Assembly (NCBI GenBank): GCA_965222215.1
Contig: OZ244931.1
Location: forward strand, 3,720,001 to 3,784,000
DNA length: 64,000 nucleotides
Direction of reading: 5' to 3'
From: JABJAG01 sp965222215
Lineage (GTDB): Bacteria; Pseudomonadota; Alphaproteobacteria; UBA6615
Below the pieces are notes generated by a model. It searched no databases. It was not told the DNA's origin and saw nothing but the letters and a program-made list of their open reading frames with translations. The translations under genes and the position numbers were made by a program. Below are positions 42,410-52,675 of this stretch, piece after piece. The first letter of the stretch is position 1. Each line of letters opens with the position of its first letter.

Positions 42410-42455
42410 GCGCACGGAACACCCGGCACCCCGCGCACGTTTCTCTTTAGAACCC

Positions 42456-43580
42456 ATGGGAAAGGCGGATGCGATGCCTGATGAACGAATTTCCACAGTT
42501 GCAAAGGAACTGAGCGAAGATTGGGACGAGGGATCGTTCGCGCTCTACCTGCCACGCCCCATCGTGGAAGTCGGCGGCGAGAAGTGGCGCATTTTCCGGA
42601 AGAACGCGCTCTCGGCGCTCGAGGACCTGGATGTCCGGGACGGCCCGGCTGTCGAATTCATCAGGTCGCTCAACCTCGCTGAATTCGGCGGCAGCGGCTA
42701 CGCGATCTTCCAATCCGGAGGCGGATTTCGACATACACGGCTTTCCCGCCGACCCTTCGCGAGCCTTGTGCGCTCCGACGCGCCGTTCATCCTGCCGCTG
42801 CTGGCAGACATGTCGGACCGTGACACACGGTGGGTGCTCGCACTCGACCGCAATCGACCCCGGCTCTTCCTCTTCGACGGGACGAAGCTCTCACTCCGCG
42901 AAGACGCGTTCGAGGACGTCGACTACGAGGGCGTCGAAGAACGCCGGCTGATACAGGACGACATTTTTTTCCATTCCTCCGGGCGCGGTTCGAGCGGCGG
43001 CGCCCGCAGCCCGTCGATTTTCCATGCGCTCGGTGCCGACCAGTCCCGCGAACGTGACAAGACGGACGAGGCCTTCTATCGCGAGGTGATCGACGCGCTG
43101 ATGAACAGTCTGCCCGGCCATGTGGACCGACTTGTGATTTTCGGGGATCCGCATACGGTCGGGCCGTTCGAGAAGCTGCTCGCACCGACGGGGCTGGACG
43201 TTTCGACACACCACGCCAGCGGGGATGCATTGCACGAAGACCGCATCGAAGAGGTCATGCACAGCACGCGGGAACCGGCCGAGCTTTCCGGCGACTTCCT
43301 GTCCGGCGAAGAGGAAGTTCGCACCGCCGCGGATCGCGGACAGATCGACACTGTTTACGTCAACGAAAACCTCGCATGTCTCGACCGCCAGACCGGCAAC
43401 CCCAGTGAGCATCTGCGCCTGCGGACCGCGCAAGACCTCAAGCGCGAGATTGCCATAAACTCAATTGCTGTCGCGGCCATTGAAACAGGCGCCCAACTGC
43501 AAATGTTCGCGGAACGCCAGATCGAAGACGATGCCGATGTGCTGGCCACCCTTCGCTGGGAGACGCGGGAAACCGGCTAA
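42456..43580 (+). CDS. Possible bacterial eRF1-like (baeRF family) protein
   Basis: A 374-residue soluble protein. The middle (WVLALDRNRPRLFLFDG, near 127-143), the short motif FHALG after a glycine/serine-rich loop, the helix FYREVIDALMNSLPG followed by RLVIFGDPHTVGPFEKLL, and the late EEVRTAADRGQIDTVYVNE resemble the domain 2-3 arrangement of the bacterial/archaeal eRF1-like (baeRF) families. That suggests a ribosome-linked or RNA role, by analogy only. It interrupts a run of otherwise standard neighbours. ATG 42474 is an alternative start. Confidence 0.5.
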   Translation: MGKADAMPDERISTVAKELSEDWDEGSFALYLPRPIVEVGGEKWRIFRKNALSALEDLDVRDGPAVEFIRSLNLAEFGGSGYAIFQSGGGFRHTRLSRRPFASLVRSDAPFILPLLADMSDRDTRWVLALDRNRPRLFLFDGTKLSLREDAFEDVDYEGVEERRLIQDDIFFHSSGRGSSGGARSPSIFHALGADQSRERDKTDEAFYREVIDALMNSLPGHVDRLVIFGDPHTVGPFEKLLAPTGLDVSTHHASGDALHEDRIEEVMHSTREPAELSGDFLSGEEEVRTAADRGQIDTVYVNENLACLDRQTGNPSEHLRLRTAQDLKREIAINSIAVAAIETGAQLQMFAERQIEDDADVLATLRWETRETG

Positions 43581-43601
43581 AACGGCCCTGCAGCCCGGGG
43601 G

Positions 43602-44891
43602 CTACAACGCCTCTCCGCGCACCAGGCGCGGCAGTTCGCCCACGACACCCATCGCATGGCGCATGAAGAACTTCCGCAGCGGCGGCGTGGCGTTCACCGC
43701 CGCCAGCCCCGCATCGCGCACCATGCGCACCGGCGCGATATCGTTCGAAAACAGGCGCGTGAGCAAGTCCGTGGTGACCGCAAGCGTCATATTGTCGGAA
43801 CGGCGCCAGCGCTCGTAGTCGGCGAGGATGTCCGGCTCGCCGATATCGCGGCCCAGCCGGCGCGCGTCGACCACCAGTTCCGCCAGCGCGGCGACGTCGC
43901 GAATGCCCATGTTCAGGCCCTGCCCCGCGATCGGGTGGATCGCGTGCGCGGCATCGCCGACCAGCGCCATGCGTCGGTCCACATAGCGCGTCGCGTGGCT
44001 GAGCCCGAGCGGATGAACCCAGCGCGGACTGGCGAGCGCGATGCGCCCGAGAAAACCGCCGGTGCAGTGCGCGAGCGCATCGGTGAAATCCTTATCGTCC
44101 ATTGCCCGAAGTGCGGGCACCAGGCGGTCTGCCTCGCTCCACACGACAGAGGACCGGTGCCGCAGCCCGTTCACCGGCTCGGACAGGTCGTGCATCGGCA
44201 GCAGCGCGAACGGCCCGCCGGGCAGGAAGCGTTCGTGGGCGATATTCCGGTGGTCGTGTTCATGGGCGATGGCGCAGACGAAGCTCGACTGCCTGTAGCG
44301 CCACTCGGCGACCTTGATCCCGGCGTCCCTGCGCAGTCGTGAGCCTCGTCCGTCGCACGCGAAGACGACCCGTGCACGAACCCGCCCGCCATCGGCCAGT
44401 TCGGCAATGACCCCGCTGTCGGTGCGCTCGAGGTGCGCGATCTCCGCCGGCGCCAGCAGCTGGAGCGAGGGCGCCCGGCGCGCGGCCGCGAAAAAGCTTT
44501 CACGCATCGGCTGGTTGTCGACGATATGACCGAGGGGCTCGTCACCCAGTTCGGTCGAATCGAAATGCAGGAACATCAGCGAATCGCCGTCGCTGACCCG
44601 GATATCCACGATCGGGCAGGCGTCGGCCGCGAGCGCATCCCACAATCCAATCCCCTCCAGGACACGCCGGCTCCCCGCCGCAATGGCGGTGGTGCGCCCG
44701 TCATGCTCCGGCGTGACCATGTTCGCAGGGTCGGCGCGGTCCACGACCGCGACCTCGATCCCGGCCGACGCCAGCGCGTGGCCCAGCGACATGCCGGCCA
44801 GCCCGGCCCCCACGACCAGCGCCTCGACGGTGTGGGTCTGCGTTGATGTCGTCATGCCCGGAAGATCGCGCGCGGTCGTGCCATTGTCCAT
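43602..44891 (-). CDS. UbiH/UbiF-family FAD-dependent hydroxylase
   Basis: A 429-residue flavoprotein of the ubiquinone-hydroxylase type. It shows GAGLAGMSLGHALA (FAD), the DGR region VFACDGRGSRLR, and the second FAD motif VGDAAHAIHPIAGQGLNMGIRD that marks the UbiH/COQ6 family. It probably hydroxylates a ring carbon of the ubiquinone precursor using O2 and NADPH. An inner ATG (44855) would remove 12 residues and is equally plausible. It diverges from glnK. Confidence 0.88.
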   Translation of the reverse strand: MDNGTTARDLPGMTTSTQTHTVEALVVGAGLAGMSLGHALASAGIEVAVVDRADPANMVTPEHDGRTTAIAAGSRRVLEGIGLWDALAADACPIVDIRVSDGDSLMFLHFDSTELGDEPLGHIVDNQPMRESFFAAARRAPSLQLLAPAEIAHLERTDSGVIAELADGGRVRARVVFACDGRGSRLRRDAGIKVAEWRYRQSSFVCAIAHEHDHRNIAHERFLPGGPFALLPMHDLSEPVNGLRHRSSVVWSEADRLVPALRAMDDKDFTDALAHCTGGFLGRIALASPRWVHPLGLSHATRYVDRRMALVGDAAHAIHPIAGQGLNMGIRDVAALAELVVDARRLGRDIGEPDILADYERWRRSDNMTLAVTTDLLTRLFSNDIAPVRMVRDAGLAAVNATPPLRKFFMRHAMGVVGELPRLVRGEAL

Positions 44892-44910
44892 GCGTCAGAA
44901 AGCCCAAATA

Positions 44911-44949
44911 TTGTGCATATTTTTTAGGCAATTATTTTGGCGTGCACAA
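44911..44949. promoter_or_regulatory. Inverted repeat TTGTGCA...TGCACAA upstream of glnK
   Basis: Perfect 7-base arms at 44911-44917 and 44943-44949 are separated by 25 AT-rich bases, about 85 bp before the sigma-54 -24 box. The half-sites resemble the GCAC/GTGC core of NtrC boxes, but the spacing is not the standard one. Confidence 0.35.
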
Positions 44950-45031
44950 ATTCTGGTCTGTTTCAACGCCCCTATATGTAGTGTCACCCCGCATCTTACT
45001 GTTTTTAAAAGAAAATACTCACCGCCCGAAC

Positions 45032-45046
45032 TGGCACGCGACTTGT
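45032..45046 (+). promoter_or_regulatory. Sigma-54 promoter of glnK-amtB
   Basis: TGGCACG-N4-TTGT matches the sigma-54 consensus except for T instead of C in the -12 box. It lies about 68 bp before the glnK ATG. Nitrogen-regulated PII-ammonium transporter operons are commonly driven from such promoters with NtrC. Confidence 0.78.
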
Positions 45047-45113
45047 AGATGCTCTGCCAGACCCGCAGCCGAATTGGCGGTTGCGGCCACTGGCTCGCAT
45101 GAAGGGGGTTTCC

Positions 45114-45452
45114 ATGAAGCTGGTCATGGCGGTGATCAAACCGTTCAAACTTGATGAGGTGCGCGAAGCACTGACCGAACTCGGGGTGCAGGGCCTGACC
45201 GCAACCGAGGTCAAAGGCTACGGGCGCCAGAAAGGGCAGACCGAGATCTATCGCGGCGCGGAATACGCCGTGAGCTTCCTGCCCAAGGTAAAGGTCGAAG
45301 TCGTCGTTGACGACAACCAGACCGATTCCGTCGTCGAAGTCATCGCCAAGGCGGCCAATACCGGCCGGATCGGCGACGGCAAGATTTTCGTCGTGGACGT
45401 GCAGAGCGCCATGCGCATTCGCACCGGCGAAACCGGCGCCGAAGCGCTCTAG
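45114..45452 (+). CDS. glnK: PII signal protein GlnK/GlnB
   Basis: A 112-residue PII trimer subunit, the standard length. The T-loop contains Y51 (GAEYAVSFLPK), the uridylylation site, and the B-loop TGRIGDGKIFV that binds ATP/ADP is present, as is the signature start MKLVMAVIKPFKLDEVREAL. It controls AmtB and nitrogen enzymes according to 2-oxoglutarate and glutamine. The ATG was chosen for length and start motif. The sigma-54 promoter upstream and amtB 19 bp downstream identify it as GlnK-type. Confidence 0.95.
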   Translation: MKLVMAVIKPFKLDEVREALTELGVQGLTATEVKGYGRQKGQTEIYRGAEYAVSFLPKVKVEVVVDDNQTDSVVEVIAKAANTGRIGDGKIFVVDVQSAMRIRTGETGAEAL

Positions 45453-45471
45453 GCAAAGGAGTTTTCCAACA

Positions 45472-46827
<1,356 letters not shown>

Positions 46828-46858
46828 TCCGGATACGTTCAACTTCCCCCAACTGACT

Positions 46859-46888
46859 GGGCCCGGCGTCGATCGCCGGGCCCTTTTT
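46859..46888 (+). terminator. Terminator of glnK-amtB
   Basis: Ten-base perfect arms GGGCCCGGCG and CGCCGGGCCC with a five-base loop, followed by TTTTT, 31 bp after the amtB stop. Confidence 0.93.
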
Positions 46889-46928
46889 CTATCCGCCAAC
46901 CCGGGATCGTTATAAAGCCTCACAACTA

Positions 46929-47075
46929 TCTGGTTTTATTAGTGTTTCGTTAACTTTAAGAGATCACTTGAGGTCTTGGCCGGGCTGATTCCGTCCCGAT
47001 TCGCAAAGATGGCAAGCATTTTTCTTGAGTGATCTATTAGCTTGTGGATACAAGCCTCTGGTTCTGATAGTGTTT
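46929..47075. repeat. Direct and inverted repeats in an AT-rich gap before the dapC-like gene
   Basis: The gap between amtB and the aminotransferase gene is unusually AT-rich. It has two copies of TCTGGTT-N4-TAGTGTTT (46929-46947 and 47057-47075) and, between them, inverted arms AGATCACT/AGTGATCT (46961-46968, 47028-47035). The arrangement looks regulatory, but no known site is recognised. Confidence 0.55.
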
Positions 47076-47118
47076 TCTCGATTTTGTCCCGTTTCGGGAT
47101 GAAAACGGCGAACCTGGC

Positions 47119-48333
47119 ATGCACAACGATATTCTGGATCAGCTCTCCGACTACCCGTTCGACCGGCTGCGCGCGCTGTTGGGCGACAGCCAGCCGCCCG
47201 ACGGCATGGAACCGATCCATATGCAGATCGGCGAACCGAAGCACGCCCCGCCGGACTTCATCGGCCCGATCCTGACCCGGGACATGTCCGAATGGGGCAG
47301 GTACCCGCCCCCCAACGGACCCGATGACCTGCGCGGCGCGATCGCCGACTGGCTGACAATGCGCTACGGCCTGCCCGCCGGCATGGTCGACCCCGCCGCC
47401 CATATCGCCATCGTGTCGGGCACCCGCGAGGCGCTGTTCATGGCCGCGCTTCTGGCCGTGCCGACCGCCAAGGGCGGCCAGCGACCGACGGTCCTCATGC
47501 CCAACCCGTTCTATCAGGTCTATGTCGGCGCCGGCGCACTGGCGCGGGCCGACGCGGTCTACGTCGACGCCGGACCGAAAACCGGGTTCCAGCCCGACTT
47601 TTCGTCTCTCGACCCGGCCATCCTCGACCGCGCCGCGCTCGCCTACATCAACACCCCCGCCAACCCCCAGGGCTCCGTCGCGACCCTGGACCAGCTCAAG
47701 GCCGCGGTGAGCCTGGCCCGCGAGCGGGATTTCGTTCTTGCGGTCGACGAGTGCTACTCGGAAATCTATACCGGCGAGAAGCCGCCCGGCCTGTTCGATG
47801 CCTGCCGCGAGATCGCCGAAGACGCGGGCGGCGGCGATCCGTTCGCCAATACGCTGGTGTTCCACAGCCTCTCGAAACGCTCCAACGTGCCCGGGCTGCG
47901 TTCCGGCTTCGTGGCTGGCGATCCCGGGCTGATCCGCCTGCTGTTGCGCCTTCGCCAGTACGGCGGCGCCCAGGTGCCGCTGTCGATCATGCACGCCTCC
48001 GCCGCGCTGTGGCGCGACGAGGCCCATGTCGAGGCCAGCCGGGACCTTTACCAGCAGAAATTCGACCTCGCGCTGGACATGCTGGGCGGGAAATTCGGCG
48101 CGTTCCGGCCCGGCGGCGGTTTCTACCTGTGGCTCGACGTCGAAGACAGCGAGGCCGCGGCACACAAACTCTGGACCGAGGCCGGGCTGCGCGTCCTGCC
48201 CGGCGCCTACATGGCCCGCGACAACGCCGACGGCGGCAACCCCGGCGCGCCCTATATCCGCATGGCGCTGGTCCACGACCTCGACACGACCCGTGACGCG
48301 ATTGCGCGTCTCCTGAACACACTCGATTCCTGA
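47119..48333 (+). CDS. dapC: Succinyldiaminopimelate-type aminotransferase (DapC-like)
   Basis: A 404-residue class I/II PLP aminotransferase. The PLP-lysine region SLSKRSNVPGLRSG is the DapC form, and the opening LSDYPFDRLRALL with IGEPKHAPPDFI is characteristic. AYINTPANPQGSVATLDQLK and DECYSEIYTGEKP are the cofactor-binding aspartate and tyrosine regions. DapC makes N-succinyl-LL-diaminopimelate for lysine and peptidoglycan. It precedes ftsK by 29 bp. No clear ribosome site is visible. Confidence 0.87.
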   Translation: MHNDILDQLSDYPFDRLRALLGDSQPPDGMEPIHMQIGEPKHAPPDFIGPILTRDMSEWGRYPPPNGPDDLRGAIADWLTMRYGLPAGMVDPAAHIAIVSGTREALFMAALLAVPTAKGGQRPTVLMPNPFYQVYVGAGALARADAVYVDAGPKTGFQPDFSSLDPAILDRAALAYINTPANPQGSVATLDQLKAAVSLARERDFVLAVDECYSEIYTGEKPPGLFDACREIAEDAGGGDPFANTLVFHSLSKRSNVPGLRSGFVAGDPGLIRLLLRLRQYGGAQVPLSIMHASAALWRDEAHVEASRDLYQQKFDLALDMLGGKFGAFRPGGGFYLWLDVEDSEAAAHKLWTEAGLRVLPGAYMARDNADGGNPGAPYIRMALVHDLDTTRDAIARLLNTLDS

Positions 48334-48362
48334 GCCGTCCGCAAAGGTAAGGAAACTCAATC

Positions 48363-50804
48363 ATGGCCGCACGCACACAACCGGGAGCCGATCAGGGCTT
48401 CGCCCACGGGATCGCGCAGAAACTTACCTTCCTGCCCGAAGCGGCGCAGGAATTCCTCGGCCGCCGAGTGATGGAGATCACCGGGCTCGTTCTGGTGGCC
48501 GCGGCGGTCCTGATGACCCTCGCGCTCGTGACCTACGACAGCCTCGATGCCTCCCTGAACAACGCCACCGGCACCGCGCCGGCGAACCTGCTCGGTCATG
48601 GCGGGGCGGCCGCGGCCGACCTTTCGCTGCAGGCGTTCGGGCTGGCCGTCGCCGTACCGGTTCTGGTGCTCCTGGCCTGGGGCAGCCGGCTTATGCGTCA
48701 CCGCAACGTGCGCCGCCTCGGCTGGCGGGTGCTGGGCCTCCTGCTGGCGCTGTGCGTCGTCTCTTTCGCGCTGCAGAGCGCACCGGTCATCGACGGCTGG
48801 CCGATCCGCGCCGGGCTCGGCGGCACATTCGGCGCGCTGACCTTCCCGGCAACCGCCGGCTGGCTGGCCGGGTTCGGGATCGCGCCATTATGGGTCGCCC
48901 TGGCGGCGATACCGCTCGGCGCACTCCTTCTGTTCGTCGCACTGGGCCTGTCCGTTTCCGACTGGCGCAGCCTCGGGCGCGGCGCAAGCGCAAGCGCCCG
49001 GGCGGGGGCCCGGCTGGGTTCGACCGGCGCAGGCTGGTCCGCGCGCCACGGCGCCGACGTCGCCCGGCGCGGCGCGGAGACCGCACGCAAGCTGATCGCC
49101 GCGCGCGGCGAGGCCCGCCAGGAACCGAGACTCGTCCCGTCCGGCACCCCGACAGTTTCACCGGCCCCCGACGAGGCTTCAGAGGACGCCACGCCCGAAC
49201 CGCGCCGGGTCGCCCCGCGCAACAAGGCACCCAAGCCGGGCAAGCGCGCCGAGGCCGCCAAACAGCGCAAGCTCGACCTGCCGACGCCCGGCGGCGAGTA
49301 CGAATTCCCGCCGCTGGACCTGCTGGAAGAGGCCGACGAGGCCGCCCGCGCGGCCGGCCGCGCCCAGGACGACATGCTGGAAGCCAACGCTCGGATGCTC
49401 GAATCCGTGCTCCAGGATTTCGGCGTCAACGGCGAAATCGTGCAGGTCCGCCCGGGCCCCGTCGTCACGCTGTACGAGCTGGAGCCCGCGCCCGGCACCA
49501 AGACCTCCCGGGTTATCGGGCTGGCCGACGATATTGCCCGCTCCATGAGCGCCGTCTCCGTCCGCATCGCGGTCGTGCCGGGCCAGAACGTCATCGGCAT
49601 CGAACTGCCGAACGCGTCGAAGGAGATGGTCTACCTGCGCGAGCTCCTGGCCTCGCGGAATTTCGAAAAACACGGCGGCGACCTGTCGCTCGCGCTCGGC
49701 AAGGACATCGGCGGCGAGCCGGTGACCGTCGACCTCGCGCGCATGCCCCACCTGCTGATCGCGGGCACCACCGGTTCGGGCAAGTCCGTCGGCGTCAACT
49801 CGATGATCGCCTCGCTGCTGTATCGCCTGAAGCCGGAGGAATGCCGCTTCATCATGATCGACCCGAAGATGCTGGAACTGTCCGTCTATGACGGCATCCC
49901 GCACCTGATGGCGCCGGTCGTGACCGACCCCAAAAAGGCGGTCGTCGCGCTGAAATGGGTCGTGCGCGAAATGGAGGACCGCTACCGCTCCATGTCGAAG
50001 CTCGGCGTGCGCAACGTCGCGGGCTACAACCAGCGCGTCGAGCAGGCCCGCAAGAAGGGCGAGATCCTGTCGCGCAAGGTGCAGACCGGCTTCGACGAGG
50101 AGACCGGCAAGCCGGTGTTCGAGGAACAGCCGCTGGACATGAACCCGCTGCCGTACATCGTGGTGGTGGTCGACGAGATGGCCGACCTGATGCTGGTCGC
50201 GGGCAAGGACGTGGAGGCCGCGATCCAGCGTCTCGCCCAGATGGCGCGCGCGGCCGGCATCCACCTGATCCTCGCCACCCAGCGCCCCTCGGTCGACGTC
50301 ATCACCGGCACGATCAAGGCCAACCTGCCGACGCGGATTTCGTTCCAGGTCACGACCAAGATCGACAGCCGCACCATCCTGGGCGAGCAGGGCGCCGAAC
50401 AGCTCCTCGGTCAGGGCGATATGCTCTATATGGCCGGCGGCGGGCGCATCACCCGCGTCCACGGGCCCTTCCTCGCCGATACGGAGGTCGAGGACCTGGT
50501 CGCCTTCCTCAAGAGCCAGGGCGATCCGGAATATATCGACGCCGTCACGGAAGACGAGGCGGCGGCCGACGGCATCCCCGGCTTCGAGCCGAGCGAGGAG
50601 TCGGGCGACGACCTCTACGACCAGGCGGTCGCGCTGGTCGCGCGCGAGCAGAAGGCGTCCACCAGTTTCATCCAGCGCCACCTGTCCATCGGCTACAACC
50701 GCGCCGCCAAAATCATCGAACAGATGGAGAAGGAGGGCGTGGTCGGCCAGGCCAACCACGTCGGCAAGCGCGAGGTGCTGGTCAGCGACCACAGCGGGGG
50801 CTGA
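48363..50804 (+). CDS. ftsK: DNA translocase FtsK
   Basis: An 813-residue FtsK/SpoIIIE protein. Four membrane helices occupy about residues 38-205, followed by a basic, alanine/proline-rich linker, the RecA-like motor with Walker A GTTGSGKS (468-475) and Walker B VVVVDEMADLML, then FLKSQGDPEYI and the C-terminal winged-helix gamma domain (TSFIQRHLSIGYNRAAKIIEQMEKEG) that reads polar DNA sequences. It coordinates chromosome dimer resolution with division. Confidence 0.96.
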   Translation: MAARTQPGADQGFAHGIAQKLTFLPEAAQEFLGRRVMEITGLVLVAAAVLMTLALVTYDSLDASLNNATGTAPANLLGHGGAAAADLSLQAFGLAVAVPVLVLLAWGSRLMRHRNVRRLGWRVLGLLLALCVVSFALQSAPVIDGWPIRAGLGGTFGALTFPATAGWLAGFGIAPLWVALAAIPLGALLLFVALGLSVSDWRSLGRGASASARAGARLGSTGAGWSARHGADVARRGAETARKLIAARGEARQEPRLVPSGTPTVSPAPDEASEDATPEPRRVAPRNKAPKPGKRAEAAKQRKLDLPTPGGEYEFPPLDLLEEADEAARAAGRAQDDMLEANARMLESVLQDFGVNGEIVQVRPGPVVTLYELEPAPGTKTSRVIGLADDIARSMSAVSVRIAVVPGQNVIGIELPNASKEMVYLRELLASRNFEKHGGDLSLALGKDIGGEPVTVDLARMPHLLIAGTTGSGKSVGVNSMIASLLYRLKPEECRFIMIDPKMLELSVYDGIPHLMAPVVTDPKKAVVALKWVVREMEDRYRSMSKLGVRNVAGYNQRVEQARKKGEILSRKVQTGFDEETGKPVFEEQPLDMNPLPYIVVVVDEMADLMLVAGKDVEAAIQRLAQMARAAGIHLILATQRPSVDVITGTIKANLPTRISFQVTTKIDSRTILGEQGAEQLLGQGDMLYMAGGGRITRVHGPFLADTEVEDLVAFLKSQGDPEYIDAVTEDEAAADGIPGFEPSEESGDDLYDQAVALVAREQKASTSFIQRHLSIGYNRAAKIIEQMEKEGVVGQANHVGKREVLVSDHSGG

Positions 50805-50820
50805 TACTTCCTTCGCGGTT

Positions 50821-50880
50821 CATTGCGAGGCGCAACGCGACGAGGCAATCCAGAGCCGTCATGTCCGCACTGGATTGCTT
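50821..50880. repeat. REP-like repeat (CATTGCGAG...GCAATCCAG...CTGGATTGC), copy 2
   Basis: CATTGCGAGG is followed by arms GCAATCCAG (50845-50853) and CTGGATTGC (50870-50878), the same order as at 40014. It lies 16 bp after the ftsK stop. The rest of this 259-bp gap holds the small hairpin at 50929 and no gene that I can support. Confidence 0.75.
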
Positions 50881-50928
50881 CAAACATTTTCCGGTCTCAT
50901 CCTGGGTAGCGTATGACGGGCCTCTCGA

Positions 50929-50948
50929 CCTGCCTCCACGAAGGCAGG
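50929..50948. repeat. Short hairpin CCTGCCT...AGGCAGG
   Basis: Seven-base perfect arms with a six-base loop lie in the same ftsK-lolA gap as the second REP-like copy. They may be part of the same composite repeat or an mRNA hairpin. Confidence 0.5.
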
Positions 50949-51063
50949 GGATGCGCGGAAACGCGCCCCGGCAACCGTATTGCGGGTTTCGACGATAGTC
51001 TCCGTGTGAGCGCCACGAAATCGCCACTCGCGGTTTCGAGACTGCGACCCTATGTTGAAGGCC

Positions 51064-51702
51064 ATGACGTATCTGAAAACCATTCTGGCCGCCGGGCTCC
51101 TGTTCCTCGCGGGCCTCGCCGCCGCCGGCGCGGATGTCGTGCCCGCGAAGCTGAGCGACGCGGACCGCGCGGACCTTGCGCGGATCGAGGCCTACCTGAA
51201 CACGCTGACGACGATGGAGAGCCGGTTTCTGCAGTTCTCCGAGCAGGGCGTGGCCGAGGGCCGTATTTTTCTCGACCGGCCCAATCATCTGCGGATCGAG
51301 TATTCGCCGCCCAGCCCCGTGCTGATGGTCGCGAGCGACATCATCCTGATGTTCCACGACAAGGAGCTTCAGCAGACGACGTTCCTGCCCGTGGGCGAGA
51401 CCCCCGCGGGCTTCCTGCTCGACGACAAGATCGAGCTCGGCAACGATCTCACCGTCACCCGGTTCGAACGCGGCGCACAGACCCTGCGCCTGACGATCGT
51501 GGAGACCGGGGCGCCCGATGCAGGCTCCGTCAGCCTTACCTTCGAGGACGCCCCCCTGCGCCTGGCCAAATGGCGCGTCATCGACGCTCAGGGCACGGAG
51601 GTCGAGGTCGCGCTTCTGGACCCGCGTTTCGGGGTCACCTTCAAGAATCCCGGCGAATTGTTCTCGACCGTCGACCCCAGGGCCGGTATTTCTGTCGAGT
51701 AA
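51064..51702 (+). CDS. lolA: Outer-membrane lipoprotein carrier LolA
   Basis: A 212-residue periplasmic chaperone that carries lipoproteins to the outer membrane. I use the ATG giving MTYLKTILAAGLLFLAGLAAAGA, a clean signal peptide; an ATG four codons earlier also works. The mature part has the LolA pattern ADLARIEAYLNTLTTMESRFLQFSE, EGRIFLDRPNHLRIEY and the short C-terminal FKNPGELF. The gene order ftsK-lolA is usual in alphaproteobacteria. Confidence 0.9.
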   Translation: MTYLKTILAAGLLFLAGLAAAGADVVPAKLSDADRADLARIEAYLNTLTTMESRFLQFSEQGVAEGRIFLDRPNHLRIEYSPPSPVLMVASDIILMFHDKELQQTTFLPVGETPAGFLLDDKIELGNDLTVTRFERGAQTLRLTIVETGAPDAGSVSLTFEDAPLRLAKWRVIDAQGTEVEVALLDPRFGVTFKNPGELFSTVDPRAGISVE

Positions 51703-51724
51703 CTCTTTCTCTTCCGGACACCCC

Positions 51725-52546
51725 ATGTCAGGCAGCAAAACCCTTCGCCCGCTCATCGGCGTCAACGCCGATATCAAGGACAACGGCGGTTTCGACATGA
51801 TCGCGACGGGCTACAAGTATGTCGCGTCCGTCATCGAAGCGATCGACGCGATCGCTGTCATGGTGCCGACGATCGGCGATACCGAACATGGCGGCATCTA
51901 CCCGGTCGACGACCTGATCGACCGCCTGGACGGCATGGTGCTGACGGGCGGGCGCGCCAACGTGGAGCCGCATCACTACGACGGTGAGCCGTTCCGCCCG
52001 GAAACCCTGCGCGACCCGCTGCGCGATTCCACGACCCTGCCGCTGGCCCGCAAGGCCGTCGAACGCGGATTGCCGCTGTTCGGAATCTGCCGCGGCATCC
52101 AGGAGATCAACGTCGCGCTCGGCGGCACGCTGCACCCCTATCTGTGGGAAGTCGACGGCTTCGACGATCACCGCATGCCGCAGACCGACACGATGGCCAA
52201 CCGTTTCGCCCTGCGTCACCCGATTGTCCTGAGCGAGGACGGGCTGTTCGCCGAAATCGCCGCACGGGCGGGCATCGAGGAACGCGAGATCATGGTGAAC
52301 TCGCTGCACGGCCAGGGCCTCGACCGGGTCGCCGACGGGCTGGTCGTGGAGGCGGTCAGCACGGACGGGGTGATCGAGGGTGTGTCCATGCCCGACGCGC
52401 CGAACTTCGTCGTCGGCGTGCAGTGGCACGCCGAGTTCCGGACGATGGCGCACGATTTCAACCGGGCCCTGTTCGAATCTTTCGGCGCCGCCGCACGCCG
52501 CCGCGCCGCGGCCCGGGCGGGTGCCGCCGGCACCGAAGTCGCCTGA
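51725..52546 (+). CDS. Class I glutamine amidotransferase-like gamma-glutamyl hydrolase (PuuD-like)
   Basis: A 273-residue peptidase C26 family protein. The nucleophile is C122 in FGICRGIQEINVALGG, with H235 and E237 in QWHAEF. The family includes PuuD, which hydrolyses gamma-glutamyl-GABA in putrescine breakdown, and related hydrolases. No other putrescine genes are nearby, so the substrate is open. It begins 22 bp after lolA and has an alanine/arginine-rich C-terminal tail. Confidence 0.85.
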   Translation: MSGSKTLRPLIGVNADIKDNGGFDMIATGYKYVASVIEAIDAIAVMVPTIGDTEHGGIYPVDDLIDRLDGMVLTGGRANVEPHHYDGEPFRPETLRDPLRDSTTLPLARKAVERGLPLFGICRGIQEINVALGGTLHPYLWEVDGFDDHRMPQTDTMANRFALRHPIVLSEDGLFAEIAARAGIEEREIMVNSLHGQGLDRVADGLVVEAVSTDGVIEGVSMPDAPNFVVGVQWHAEFRTMAHDFNRALFESFGAAARRRAAARAGAAGTEVA

Positions 52547-52675
52547 CCCGACACTACCTCCCACCCTTCCCGCAAAGAGAACAGTTATTCCGTTTCGTCC
52601 GCGCCGCGCCGGGTGACAGACGGGGGCCGTCCGCACTACAAAGGCGCCTCGAACAACCCAACAAAGAGGTCAGGG

